From Roseimicrobium sp. ORNL1 (lineage in GTDB: Bacteria; Verrucomicrobiota; Verrucomicrobiia; Verrucomicrobiales; Verrucomicrobiaceae), in contig NZ_CP049143.1 of the NCBI RefSeq assembly GCF_011044495.1, forward strand, positions 1 through 64,000: a stretch of DNA of 64,000 nucleotides, given 5' to 3'. Of this stretch, positions 45,961 through 54,365 are shown piece by piece. The stretch's first letter is position 1; each line of letters opens with the position of its first letter. Made by a program: the position numbers and the translations under genes. The notes beneath the pieces were generated by a model. The model was given only the letters and a program-made list of their open reading frames with translations. It was not told the DNA's origin and did not search any database.

Positions 45961-47091
45961 ATGACACGATCCCTGCGCGCCTGCCTCTTTGGATTTCTCT
46001 TCTCCACCACCGCTGGTGTCTTTCATCTGCACGCGGCGAATCCCCTGCCCCGCAGCACGCCCGCAGCCCAGGGCGTATCTCCCGCAGAAGTGCTGGCCTT
46101 TGTGGAAGCCGCAGACAAGCAGGTGGACACCATGCACAGCTTCATGCTCGTGCGCCACGGGCATGTCATCGCGGAGGGCTGGTGGAAGCCCGAGGCGGCG
46201 GACAAGCTTCACGTGATGCACTCGCTGAGCAAGAGCTTCACCTCCACCGCCGTGGGCCTGGCCGTGGCGGAGGGAAAGCTGAGCATCGATGACCCGGTGC
46301 TGAAGTTCTTCCCTGAAGACGCGCCCTCGGAGCCCTCGGCCTTCCTGAAGGCCATGCGCGTGCGCGACCTGCTCACGATGTCCACCGGGAATGAGAAGAA
46401 CGCGACCCTCATCGACAGCGAGCACTGGGTAAAAACCTTCCTCGCTCAACCAGTCCCGTTCAAGCCAGGCACGCACTTTCTCTACAATTCGCCGGCCACT
46501 CACATGCTCTCTGCCATCGTGACGAAGGTGACGGGCCAGACGGTGGAGGACTACCTGAAGCCACGCCTCTTCGAGCCACTCGGAATCGAAAGATTCGCGT
46601 GGGGCAAGAGCCCGCAAGGCAACACCGAAGGCGGTTGGGGACTGGAGATCACCACGGAGGACATTGCCAAGTTCGGCCAGCTCTACCTGCAGAAGGGACA
46701 GTGGAATGGAAAGCAACTGGTGCCCGCCGCGTGGATCGAACAGGCGACCTCCAAGCAGGTGTCCAACGGCAGCGACCCTGAGAAGGATTGGGACCAGGGG
46801 TATGGCTTCCAGTTCTGGCGCTGCCGCCACGGCGCCTTTCGTGGAGACGGCGCGCATGGCCAGTTCTGCATCGTGCTGCCCGAGCAGGATGCCGTGATCG
46901 CCATCACCGCCAATACAAAAGACATGCAGGCCGAGCTGAACATCGTGTGGGACAAACTGCTGCCCGCCTTCCAAAAGGATGCCCTGCCGGAAGATGCTGC
47001 CGCACAAGCGAAGCTGCAGGAGAAGCTAGTCAATCTCACCGTGCCCGAAAACCACGTGCCGGTGACCATCAAGCTGCCGGGACGGAAGTAG
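45961..47091 (+). CDS. Secreted serine hydrolase, beta-lactamase class C/EstB-like
   Basis: 376 residues with an N-terminal signal sequence (LRACLFGFLFSTTAGVFHLH). Catalytic SxxK is Ser88-Leu-Ser-Lys91; the tyrosine motif is Tyr175-Asn-Ser; the third motif is HGQF near residue 299. This is the serine penicillin-binding fold, usually an esterase or D-amino-peptidase in environmental bacteria; beta-lactamase activity is not implied. One of three such hydrolases in the window (also 50336 and 63286). Follows the DUF2182 gene by 69 bases. Confidence 0.9.
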   Translation: MTRSLRACLFGFLFSTTAGVFHLHAANPLPRSTPAAQGVSPAEVLAFVEAADKQVDTMHSFMLVRHGHVIAEGWWKPEAADKLHVMHSLSKSFTSTAVGLAVAEGKLSIDDPVLKFFPEDAPSEPSAFLKAMRVRDLLTMSTGNEKNATLIDSEHWVKTFLAQPVPFKPGTHFLYNSPATHMLSAIVTKVTGQTVEDYLKPRLFEPLGIERFAWGKSPQGNTEGGWGLEITTEDIAKFGQLYLQKGQWNGKQLVPAAWIEQATSKQVSNGSDPEKDWDQGYGFQFWRCRHGAFRGDGAHGQFCIVLPEQDAVIAITANTKDMQAELNIVWDKLLPAFQKDALPEDAAAQAKLQEKLVNLTVPENHVPVTIKLPGRK

Positions 47092-47152
47092 TTCGTCGGA
47101 CTACCCAGAGTGGTTCATGCCACAAAGGTATCCATGGAACACGGACATGGCA

Positions 47153-47312
47153 CAGGCCCAAGGAGAGGGAACGCCTCGTTCCCTTGGGTGAATGGGTTTA
47201 TAGTGTGTATTCACCGATACATTCTATTGGAACGCAGCGGGTCCTCGACATGCTACATCACCAAGCATGGTGACCGCTGACGGGAACGAGGCGTTCCCGC
47301 TCCTTGGGCCTG
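47153..47312. repeat. REP-like inverted pair with CCAAGGAG leader
   Basis: GGCCCAAGGAGAGGGAACGC followed by CTCGTTCCC at 47153-47183, and the exact inverse orientation at 47282-47312. Stem GGGAACG/CGTTCCC with loop CCT. The leader CCAAGGAG plus one base is the same as in the RAYT-flanking REPs at 30 kb, but the stem sequence differs. Lies between convergent genes (hydrolase and receiver protein). 47313-47378 holds nothing else. Confidence 0.88.
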
Positions 47313-47378
47313 TCGCAACACGCTGGGTAAGTTCGCTGCGTTAAAGACCTGTTTTCAACTCGTCGGTATAACAATCAG

Positions 47379-47813
47379 TTACTGCCCCGCCATCTTCCCC
47401 TGCTGGATGCTCTGCGTCGCCACTGCCAGGGCCGCGCCGAGCTCCCGCGCGTTGAAGGGCTTGAGCAGATGCTGGCGGAATCCGACGGCTTCGCTCTTCG
47501 CACGGTCTGCTTTTGAACCAAACCCGCTGATCACGATGCCATACTCCGGATGCGGATGCCCCTCCTGCTTCAGGCGGTTCATCAATTCCCAGCCGCTTCC
47601 ATCCGGCAGGCCCACGTCGGAGATCAACACATCACACCCTGCCGGGGGAATGGCAGCGAGCGCCTCCCTCATGGTGCTGGCATGAAACACCTGGTGCCCG
47701 AGCCTGCGCAGGTACAGCAGAATCACATTCAGGGTATCGGCATGATCCTCCACCACGAAGATGCGCAACGGCCTGGGTGGCTGCGAGGTGGCAGGGGCAG
47801 TAGCTGTGCTCAT
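47379..47813 (-). CDS. Receiver-only response regulator
   Basis: 144 residues from MSTATAPATSQPPRPLRIFV. Acidic pair Glu22/Asp23, phospho-acceptor Asp66 (VLISDVGLPDGSG), conserved Lys in LLKPFNARE. No output domain. Located 89 bases downstream of the GAF/PAS histidine kinase and in the same direction, so it is the probable phosphotransfer partner. Receiver-only proteins of this type act by protein-protein contact, or as part of a longer relay. Confidence 0.9.
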   Translation of the reverse strand: MSTATAPATSQPPRPLRIFVVEDHADTLNVILLYLRRLGHQVFHASTMREALAAIPPAGCDVLISDVGLPDGSGWELMNRLKQEGHPHPEYGIVISGFGSKADRAKSEAVGFRQHLLKPFNARELGAALAVATQSIQQGKMAGQ

Positions 47814-47902
47814 GCTGCGAGGCGGGGCATCGCGGTTCGCGGATGGCCGCGGACACGCGGAACGCATCTTTAACGATCCCGCCGCAGACTTCCAGCATCA
47901 TC

Positions 47903-50182
47903 TTATGAGAGGGTGGGATGCAGGGGAAGCGAGACCCTGAAGGAGGTGCCCTGATCCGCGCCCTCGCTCTCCACCTGGATCGCTCCTCCATGGGCATCCA
48001 CCGTAGCCTTGGAAATCGCAAGGCCCAGCCCCAGGCCGCCGTAGCGCCGCATGATGTCCGTGCTGGCCTGGGTGAAGGGATCAAAGATGCGCTCCAGCGC
48101 TTCCGGCTCCACGCCGATGCCGGAGTCCTCCACTTCCAGGACGATGCTGTCTCCCTCGTTCCGCGTGCGCAACACGATCGCGCCACCCGCCGGGGTGAAT
48201 TTGCAGGCGTTCTTCAACAGGTTCCAAACCACCTGCTGGAGCCGGGCAAAGTCACCCTGCAATCGGTGGGAGGGAGCGTAGAGCAACACGCCGAGACGAT
48301 GTTTTCGCGCCTCAATGTCCGGCCGGCAAATCTCCACTGCGTGACGAATGGCATCATGGAGATCCATGGGTTCGCGGTGAATCTCCATCTTGCCCCGCGC
48401 GATCCGTGTCACGTCGAGGAGGTCATCCACCAAACGGGATTCCAGCACCACGTTGCGCCGAATCATCTCCATGGAGTCCCGCGTGAAGGCGGAGAGATTC
48501 TTTTCCTCCATCACCATTTCCGCCGCCATGAGCACCGGTGTCAGCGGGGTGCGAAGCTCATGACTGAGAACGGCAAGGAAATGGTCCTTCGCGCGACCTG
48601 CGGCCTCCGCCTCCGCACGGGCGCGCTCGGCTTCGTCCCGGCTCTGCGCGAGGGCGATTTCATTGCGTCGACGGTCCGTGATGTTCTTGAAGAGAACCGC
48701 GATGCGATGCTCCTCGGGCTCTCCCAGCGGGACAATGTTCACATCGTAATAACCCTTGAGTTGCTCGATGTCCATGTCGTACTCGAACCGCACAGGCTCT
48801 CGTGTCTTCGCCACCTTCTCATAGATGGGCAGCCACGGAATAGGCGTGTCTGGCAAAATCTCACGCATGGTCTTGCCCACGATGTCCCGGGGCAGGCCGC
48901 ACTGCCTGTAGAACGCGGGATTCACCTCCAGGTACAAATAGTCCACCGCCTTGCCGTGCTCATCGAAGAGGATCCTCGCAATAAGCAGACCATCATCCAT
49001 GGTGGTGAGAACCGTGCGGCATTTCTCCTCTGACTCGCGGAGTGCGGCATCTGCCTGCTTGCGCTCCAGCAGGTCTGCAGCCTGTCGTGCGAGCAGGTCC
49101 AGGAAACGCAACTGCCGCTCCGAAGGGCGGTGGCGCTCATGCCAGTGCGTGGAAAGCATGCCAATCGGTTTCCCCGAGCGCGCAATGAGTGGCGTGGACT
49201 GCGCGGAGCGATAGCCAGCCTCCACATGCCAGCGCAGGTCCCCCTTCGGGTCATCCAGACTGGGATCATCAAAGTCCAGAAAGGTGCGGGCTCCCGTCTG
49301 GAGCGCGACCCCACACGAAGTGGAGGATGCCGCATCCACGCGGTGAAAGCGCACGGTCGAATCCGGCGGAAACCCATGGGTAGCCAGCATGACGAGTTGC
49401 TTCGTCTGGGGATCATAGACCTGCACCGTGCTCGCATCCGCATCCGCGAGGATGCGGGCGGCGGTATTCACCTCTTCATAGAACGCCTGAATCTCCGTCT
49501 CCGAGACAAGTCGCGCTCCGAGATCACGCAGGAGCTGGGTATCGCGCAGGTCTGCCGCCACCGCCTGCTCCGCACGCGCGCGCTCCACCGCCTCCCACGT
49601 GCGCTCCGCCACTTGCCGCATGAGCTGGCGCTCCGGCTCACGCCAGGCGCGCGGTTCGCAATGCGTGGCGTAAAGGCAGGCCACCAGGCGGCCCTGTTTG
49701 ATCAAAGGCAGCGCAGCAGCTGCACGAATCTGGAATTCACGAGTCGCGGCAGTCCCGCCATCCGGGCCGCGTGGATCCGCCGGAATATCCTCCGAAAAAA
49801 TTTCTCCACCTGCTCTCAAGATAGGACCAAAGCCTTCCCCGAAGTCTGAGACCCGATGACGCCCTTTGAACATGGGCAGGCGCCCGTCGGAGTACTCTCC
49901 TCCGATGTTCGCCATGTCTTCGTCTTCCTCCAGCTCCGCGTAACCGACGTTGGAAAGGTGCAGACGCTCCCCCAACGCCCGGGTGGACAGCCCCTTGATC
50001 TCGTTCGCTTCGGGAACATTGCGCAACGCGTCGCTCAGTTCGAGCAGGAAGGCCTGCTCGGTCTGGCTCCCATTGCTGGACCCCGGCGTAGCACCCTTTC
50101 GAAGCACCATGCTCGACGCGCCGCCTGCGGACTCCACTAGGGCTCCGTTCCCGTTGACCCGGCTGCTGTCTGTTCTCTCCAT
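47903..50182 (-). CDS. Multi-sensor histidine kinase (GAF-GAF-PAS-HisKA-HATPase)
   Basis: 759 residues, no membrane helix, so cytoplasmic. The first GAF-like domain is about 50-190 and the second about 205-365. A PAS domain follows at about 375-500 (CRTVLTTMDDGLLIARILFD, NPAFYRQCGLPRDIVGKTMR). The HisKA phospho-acceptor is His541 in LAVLSHELRTPLTPVL. The HATPase has NLLKNACKFT, DSGIGVEPEALERIFDPF and GLGLGLAISK. Such kinases sense small molecules or redox state through GAF/PAS pockets. Partner is the receiver-only gene downstream. Confidence 0.93.
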   Translation of the reverse strand: MERTDSSRVNGNGALVESAGGASSMVLRKGATPGSSNGSQTEQAFLLELSDALRNVPEANEIKGLSTRALGERLHLSNVGYAELEEDEDMANIGGEYSDGRLPMFKGRHRVSDFGEGFGPILRAGGEIFSEDIPADPRGPDGGTAATREFQIRAAAALPLIKQGRLVACLYATHCEPRAWREPERQLMRQVAERTWEAVERARAEQAVAADLRDTQLLRDLGARLVSETEIQAFYEEVNTAARILADADASTVQVYDPQTKQLVMLATHGFPPDSTVRFHRVDAASSTSCGVALQTGARTFLDFDDPSLDDPKGDLRWHVEAGYRSAQSTPLIARSGKPIGMLSTHWHERHRPSERQLRFLDLLARQAADLLERKQADAALRESEEKCRTVLTTMDDGLLIARILFDEHGKAVDYLYLEVNPAFYRQCGLPRDIVGKTMREILPDTPIPWLPIYEKVAKTREPVRFEYDMDIEQLKGYYDVNIVPLGEPEEHRIAVLFKNITDRRRNEIALAQSRDEAERARAEAEAAGRAKDHFLAVLSHELRTPLTPVLMAAEMVMEEKNLSAFTRDSMEMIRRNVVLESRLVDDLLDVTRIARGKMEIHREPMDLHDAIRHAVEICRPDIEARKHRLGVLLYAPSHRLQGDFARLQQVVWNLLKNACKFTPAGGAIVLRTRNEGDSIVLEVEDSGIGVEPEALERIFDPFTQASTDIMRRYGGLGLGLAISKATVDAHGGAIQVESEGADQGTSFRVSLPLHPTLS

Positions 50183-50287
50183 GGCAAATCCGAATCACTG
50201 CGGCGCTCTCAAACTGCAGAACGCATCGGGTTGGAAGACACATTAATGCAGATATAGCATGGCGGAAATTACCACGGCTTCAAGTCT

Positions 50288-50314
50288 GCTTGCATGGCAA
50301 AGTGCAATGCAAGC
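50288..50314. terminator. Hairpin between the SHD1 hydrolase and the histidine kinase
   Basis: GCTTGCAT at 50288-50295 and ATGCAAGC at 50307-50314 are perfect 8-base arms around an 11-base loop, 22 bases past the hydrolase stop. It could end that transcript or act as an operator for the kinase promoter; no T-run is present. Confidence 0.4.
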
Positions 50315-50335
50315 ATTGTTTAGTTTTTACACACA

Positions 50336-51691
50336 CTAGCGGACTTCGCCTGCCACCTTATCAAGCGCCTCATTGATGCACTTCCTCAGATCGCCATTCC
50401 ACGAGGAGCCGGCGCGGTCACGCCGATTGGCAATAGCCGTGAAGTTGATGCCATCCAGACGTTGCGAGCAGACGGACGTGACACCGGGAAGGCTGCCATC
50501 GAAGTTGTAGTAGTAGCCAGTTTCTTTACGTGGCTTCCCGCTGATCCAATACTTATCCAGGAACCGCGTGTAGTCCGCAGCCGTGCAGGCCAGTCCGCCC
50601 GCGCCGTCTCTTGCTTCCGCCTGGTAGGACAGGGGAATCTGCTCCTGCTGATACTCGGGATGGTAACAATACCAACCCTCTCCAGCCTCCCGTCTACGTG
50701 CATCGGTGGCACTCAGGCTGAACGAAGGTGCAGCAGCCTCCTTGCACACGGACTGCTGCAGGTAGTCCACAAACTTCTGCCCGCTGACCTTCTCGATGAC
50801 GCGCACGAGGAGGACATAACCGAAGTTGCAATACGACTCCTTGGTCCCGGGATCGAAGTCGAGTGGCAGGGTGAGTCCGTAACGCACCGTGTGGATGGGC
50901 TCCAGCTCATCCGTCTTCACGCGAAACATCCGCTCCATCTCCAAACTGTGCGTCGTGAAATCACCGGCCTTCTGATCACGGTCCCAGCCGCCCTTGTGTT
51001 CCAGCAACTGATCGATCGTGACCATCTTCCAGCGGGCATCACAACCCTTTGCCTCTTTGAACTGGTCGAGTTGCAGGACCGTATAGACCTTGTCCTCGGG
51101 CTTCAGCTTCCCGGCATCGACCAGAGTCAGGATGGCTGCATGTACCACAGGCTTCGTCAGAGAAGCTACGCGCAACTTCACCCCCGGCTGCAGAGGCGTC
51201 TTCAAGGAAGAGTCCGCCCAGCCGAAGGCCCGGTCGTGAAGCATCTTCCCATTCCTGCTCACGGCGAAGGTGAGCTCTCCGATTCCCTTTTCAGCCATGA
51301 ACTCACGAATGGTCTCATCCACCTTGGCAAGTGCCGGGTGAGCCTCACCATTCACAGGAATCTCCGAGGCGGTGAGCTTCTTGATATCCTCAAATCGGTC
51401 CTTCACCTTGGCACCGCTGCGTTGCGGCTCACCCGCCGGTGCCTTCTTGGTGCGAAGCTGCTCCTGAACGAAGGTCTGGTCTTCGGCAGAAAGACGGTTC
51501 AGCGGAAGGGTATACTTCGATCCAGTGCGCATGACGAGGGTGACAGATGTGGCATCTGCCGAGACAAACTCCGCATCGATCTTTCGCCCGCTCGCCGCTT
51601 CTGTCCATGTGCGTGCCTGGAGGAACCCGGGAGTGAGGGTGAGAATGCAGGCGCACCAGACGGCGAACGCCAGAGGCAGATGCTTGCTCAT
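50336..51691 (-). CDS. Secreted SHD1-domain serine hydrolase (beta-lactamase fold)
   Basis: 451 residues. Signal peptide at 1-26 (ending PGFLQA), then an SHD1 (SLA1 homology) domain at about 27-76: RTWTEAASGRKIDAEFV, LVMRTGSKYTLPLNRLSAED. This small beta domain is very common in secreted proteins of Planctomycetes and Verrucomicrobia. The hydrolase domain has SxxK at Ser177-Lys180 (RVASLTKPV) and YxN as YCN in SYCNFGYVLL. Likely an esterase or peptidase outside the cytoplasm; SHD1 may bind a surface partner. Divergent from the VOC gene. Confidence 0.88.
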   Translation of the reverse strand: MSKHLPLAFAVWCACILTLTPGFLQARTWTEAASGRKIDAEFVSADATSVTLVMRTGSKYTLPLNRLSAEDQTFVQEQLRTKKAPAGEPQRSGAKVKDRFEDIKKLTASEIPVNGEAHPALAKVDETIREFMAEKGIGELTFAVSRNGKMLHDRAFGWADSSLKTPLQPGVKLRVASLTKPVVHAAILTLVDAGKLKPEDKVYTVLQLDQFKEAKGCDARWKMVTIDQLLEHKGGWDRDQKAGDFTTHSLEMERMFRVKTDELEPIHTVRYGLTLPLDFDPGTKESYCNFGYVLLVRVIEKVSGQKFVDYLQQSVCKEAAAPSFSLSATDARRREAGEGWYCYHPEYQQEQIPLSYQAEARDGAGGLACTAADYTRFLDKYWISGKPRKETGYYYNFDGSLPGVTSVCSQRLDGINFTAIANRRDRAGSSWNGDLRKCINEALDKVAGEVR

Positions 51692-51805
51692 TCCGCGAGA
51701 CTAGGGCATGCACGAAAAAACGCAATCCCATCGAGTTTCGATGCGACCGCGCACACAGTTGGCTGCGAATTCGGTCGCACCTTTCAACTCCTACCGCTTA
51801 CGACC

Positions 51806-52186
51806 ATGGGACAACTCGGCTATACACAAGGCGACCTCGGCTGGTCCGAACTCACCACCACCAACGCGGCAAACGCGCTGGACTTCTACGGAAAACTCGT
51901 CGGCTGGAAGAAGCTGGGAGAGCCCGCTCCCGGCTACCACATCTTTGGCCGCGAAGACGAGGCCCTCGGTGGCATCACTGAGCCCAAGGACGGGGATTGT
52001 CCTCCCCGCTGGATGCCCTACATCACGGTGCAAGACCTCGATGCCACGCTCGCGAAGGCTGAGGAATTCGGTGCCACCATCTGCATGCCCGCCATGTCTC
52101 TGCCAGAGGACAGCGGGCGCATCGCCATCATCAAGGATCCTCAAGGCATCGTGACCGGACTTGCGCAGTACAATAAGAAGGCCTGA
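51806..52186 (+). CDS. VOC/glyoxalase-fold protein
   Basis: 126 residues from MGQLGYTQGDLGWSELTTTN. Two beta-alpha-beta-beta-beta halves typical of the vicinal oxygen chelate fold: GWSELTTTNAANALDFYGKL, then WMPYITVQDLDATLAKAEEF and GRIAIIKDPQGIVTGLAQY. This subgroup is often annotated as a predicted enzyme related to lactoylglutathione lyase, and some are fosfomycin- or bleomycin-resistance-like. Substrate unknown. A long overlapping ORF on the same strand from 50462 is a shadow of the hydrolase. Confidence 0.85.
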   Translation: MGQLGYTQGDLGWSELTTTNAANALDFYGKLVGWKKLGEPAPGYHIFGREDEALGGITEPKDGDCPPRWMPYITVQDLDATLAKAEEFGATICMPAMSLPEDSGRIAIIKDPQGIVTGLAQYNKKA

Positions 52187-52256
52187 GTAGCGAGGTTCGC
52201 TATTGAGTCTTGCAGAACAGACTGACGTCTCTGCTTTCAATGTCCGGCAGAATTGC

Positions 52257-52325
52257 AGGCCGAAGGTCTGCGACATGCCAGCCCAGGGCAACGCCCTGGG
52301 CTGACATATCCCAAGCCTTCGGCCT
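52257..52325. repeat. Palindromic element between convergent genes
   Basis: Outer arms AGGCCGAAGG (52257-52266) and CCTTCGGCCT (52316-52325); inner perfect arms CAGCCCAGGGC (52279-52289) and GCCCTGGGCTG (52293-52303) with loop AAC. Two concentric hairpins in 70 bases, placed between the ends of the VOC and methyltransferase genes; a likely terminator or a small member of the palindrome families. No gene is supported in 52187-52447. Confidence 0.8.
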
Positions 52326-52447
52326 GAAGCAGCCACAGGGCCAGCCGTTAGCGTCAGGCTATTACGCAAGCTGAAACGACGGCAGCACCTCCTGTGGGAA
52401 GTGCTGTCGTTCTGATTTGCTATATCGTTCGGCGCAATGGCACGCCA

Positions 52448-53575
52448 TTAGGCTCGCGCTTCCAGCACTACGTTGAATGGCGTGTCTGTGGCACGGCGCA
52501 CCTTCGTGAATCCGCCGGCGGTAAAGACCTCCTTCAACTTCTTCTCTCCGGCCTGCGCCCCCAAGGCCATGCCGCCACGCTGACTGATGGCACCGGGAGT
52601 GCAGATCATCGTGGAGGCGGCGTAGTACACCCGACCCACGGGATTGATGTTCTCCGCGAGAGTATCTCCCGCGCGAGGTTCCACCACCATGAGCGTGCCG
52701 TCTGGGGCGAGCGACTGCTTGATGTGCTTGCACGCACCCACAGGGTCTCCCATGTCATGCAGCGCATCGAAGATGGTCACCACGTCGAATCCCTGCCCCG
52801 GGAAGTCCTGGGCGGTAGCGATTTCGAAGCGCAGGTTTCTCAAGCCGTGCTCGGCAGCATGCTTGTTGGATGCCTCGATGGATTCCGGATGCAGATCGTA
52901 GCCAACGAACTCCGAGTTCGGGAACGCCCTGGCCATGATGAAGGTGGAGATGCCATGACCGCAGCCCACGTCCGCCACGCGTGCGCCCTTCTTCAGTTTA
53001 TCCACCACGCCATCGAGCGCAGGGAGCCAGTTGCTGACCAGGTTCGCCTCGTACCCGGGGCGGAAGAATCGCGCCGTGCCGCAGAAAAGACACGCACTGT
53101 GATCTCCCCAGGGCACGCCCTTGCCGGTGCGGAAGCTCTCGGCGATCTTCGGTTCATCCAGGTAGCTGGATCCGATGGTGTAGAATCCACCCACCATGGC
53201 CGCGGGACTATTGGGGTCTGCGAATACCGCAGCCTGCTCCGGGGTGAGGGCGAAGGTTTCATTCGCCGCATCGTATTCTATGTACTGCGCAGCGGCCTGG
53301 GCACAGAGCCACTCACGCAGATGACGCTCATGCAGGCCGGTCGCCGAGGCGAACTCAGCGCTGGTGCACGGGCCATGTTTCCACAAGGCCTCGTAAAGGC
53401 CAAGACGGTCACCCAGGATCACGAGCGAACCCGTGGCAGCGGCACCCAGATCATTAAGCATGCGGCCCATGAAGGCCTGCAGCTTGTCCATGTTGATCTT
53501 GGGAGCCTTCGCAGGAGCGCCGTTGCCATTTCCCTGAGAGGCGACGGACTTGGAGGCAGAGGAATCTACTGACAT
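52448..53575 (-). CDS. SAM-dependent methyltransferase with winged-helix N-terminus
   Basis: 375 residues. A winged-helix-like dimerisation part (about 40-110: LVILGDRLGLYEALWKHGPC, TSAEFASATGLHERHLREWL) is followed by a class I Rossmann domain with VADVGCGHGIS (motif I, about 200-210), FVGYDLHPESIE and DVVTIFDALHDMGDP. This layout matches the Rv2258c-like group, often linked to small-molecule or natural-product methylation. Preceded by a TetR gene and by a TetR-type palindrome at 53626-53655 that shares its core with the TetR gene's own promoter site, so it is the probable main target of that repressor. Confidence 0.9.
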   Translation of the reverse strand: MSVDSSASKSVASQGNGNGAPAKAPKINMDKLQAFMGRMLNDLGAAATGSLVILGDRLGLYEALWKHGPCTSAEFASATGLHERHLREWLCAQAAAQYIEYDAANETFALTPEQAAVFADPNSPAAMVGGFYTIGSSYLDEPKIAESFRTGKGVPWGDHSACLFCGTARFFRPGYEANLVSNWLPALDGVVDKLKKGARVADVGCGHGISTFIMARAFPNSEFVGYDLHPESIEASNKHAAEHGLRNLRFEIATAQDFPGQGFDVVTIFDALHDMGDPVGACKHIKQSLAPDGTLMVVEPRAGDTLAENINPVGRVYYAASTMICTPGAISQRGGMALGAQAGEKKLKEVFTAGGFTKVRRATDTPFNVVLEARA

Positions 53576-53625
53576 GGTGGTGATGTTCTAACTTGGTTTG
53601 GCCGGTCCAGGTTCGGGGGAGGAGT

Positions 53626-53655
53626 GACTCCATACCGACCGGTTGGTATGGAGTC
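53626..53655. promoter_or_regulatory. Predicted TetR operator upstream of the methyltransferase
   Basis: Fifteen-base arms GACTCCATACCGACC and GGTTGGTATGGAGTC meet at 53640/53641 with one mismatch. Its centre ACCGACCGGTTGGT matches ACCGACTGGTCGGT of the site at 54278-54301 at 12 of 14 positions. Lies 50 bases upstream of the methyltransferase start. Confidence 0.8.
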
Positions 53656-53669
53656 AAAGCACGAAAAAA

Positions 53670-54266
53670 TCAGGCGGCTTTTGCTGCGGATGCCGAGAGC
53701 TGTGATTCCAACGTCTTGCGGAAGCTGCGGATGCCCCGTGTGACACGCGAGGGATCGCGATAAGCCTTCGCCAGGGTGATGGATCCTTCCAGGATCACGA
53801 GAAGCTCCTCCGCGAGTTCGTTCGCGGTGCAGGTGATCTCGGGCCGGGCTGCCAGCGGCTTGAGCTTGGAAGCGATTTCCTTGATGACTGCCGTGAACAG
53901 ACTTGCCACCGCTTCCTGAAGCCGCGGATTGGTATCGCCGAGTTCGTTCGCGAAGGTGCCCAGGAGGCAGCCGCCGCTCCAAAGTGTCTGCGCCGAATTT
54001 TCCAGATGCCGCAGGTAGACGAGCGACTGCTCGACCGGGTCCGCCACCTTCTTGTGCGCCCCGAGTACCTCTCCACCCCGCTCCAGGGACCACTGCAGCA
54101 CGCCGATGCCGAGATCTTCCTTCGACTTGAAGGAATGGTAGAAGCTGCCTTTGCTCACACCCGCCTTCTCGCAGATGGTATCCACTGAAGTGCCCGCATA
54201 CCCGCGCGCCAGGAACAACGCCTTCGCGGCGCTGAGCAGGCTGACTTTGCTGGGGGCTTCGGACAT
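53670..54266 (-). CDS. TetR/AcrR-family repressor
   Basis: 198 residues. N-terminal helix-turn-helix (ARGYAGTSVDTICEKAGVSK, GSFYHSFKSKEDL), then a helical ligand domain typical of the AcrR/NemR branch. Perfect palindromic operator 11 bases upstream of the start and a related one before the methyltransferase gene, so it probably represses itself and the methyltransferase. The operator TAGACC...GGTCTA resembles the NemR box, whose regulators sense electrophiles; the ligand here is unknown. Confidence 0.93.
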   Translation of the reverse strand: MSEAPSKVSLLSAAKALFLARGYAGTSVDTICEKAGVSKGSFYHSFKSKEDLGIGVLQWSLERGGEVLGAHKKVADPVEQSLVYLRHLENSAQTLWSGGCLLGTFANELGDTNPRLQEAVASLFTAVIKEIASKLKPLAARPEITCTANELAEELLVILEGSITLAKAYRDPSRVTRGIRSFRKTLESQLSASAAKAA

Positions 54267-54277
54267 GACCCGAGACG

Positions 54278-54301
54278 ACTAGACCGACTGGTCGGTCTAG
54301 T
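54278..54301. promoter_or_regulatory. TetR autoregulatory operator
   Basis: Perfect 11-base arms ACTAGACCGAC (54278-54288) and GTCGGTCTAGT (54291-54301) around TG. Sits 11 bases upstream of the TetR start codon, where repression would block the promoter. Shares its core with 53626-53655. Confidence 0.85.
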
Positions 54302-54365
54302 CAAAAGAATTTTGGAGTGCACGGCGGCGTCGCCAGAATCTCAGGAGATTCCGCGCGAAGATTTG

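Noticed and set aside
45961-47091. Beta-lactam resistance gene
   Set aside because: The SxxK/YxS/HxG set only shows the serine-hydrolase fold; most such environmental proteins are esterases or peptidases.
50462-51805. N-terminal 448 residues of a long plus-strand frame joined to the VOC protein
   Set aside because: This part is antisense to the SHD1 hydrolase; only the part from 51806 has VOC character.
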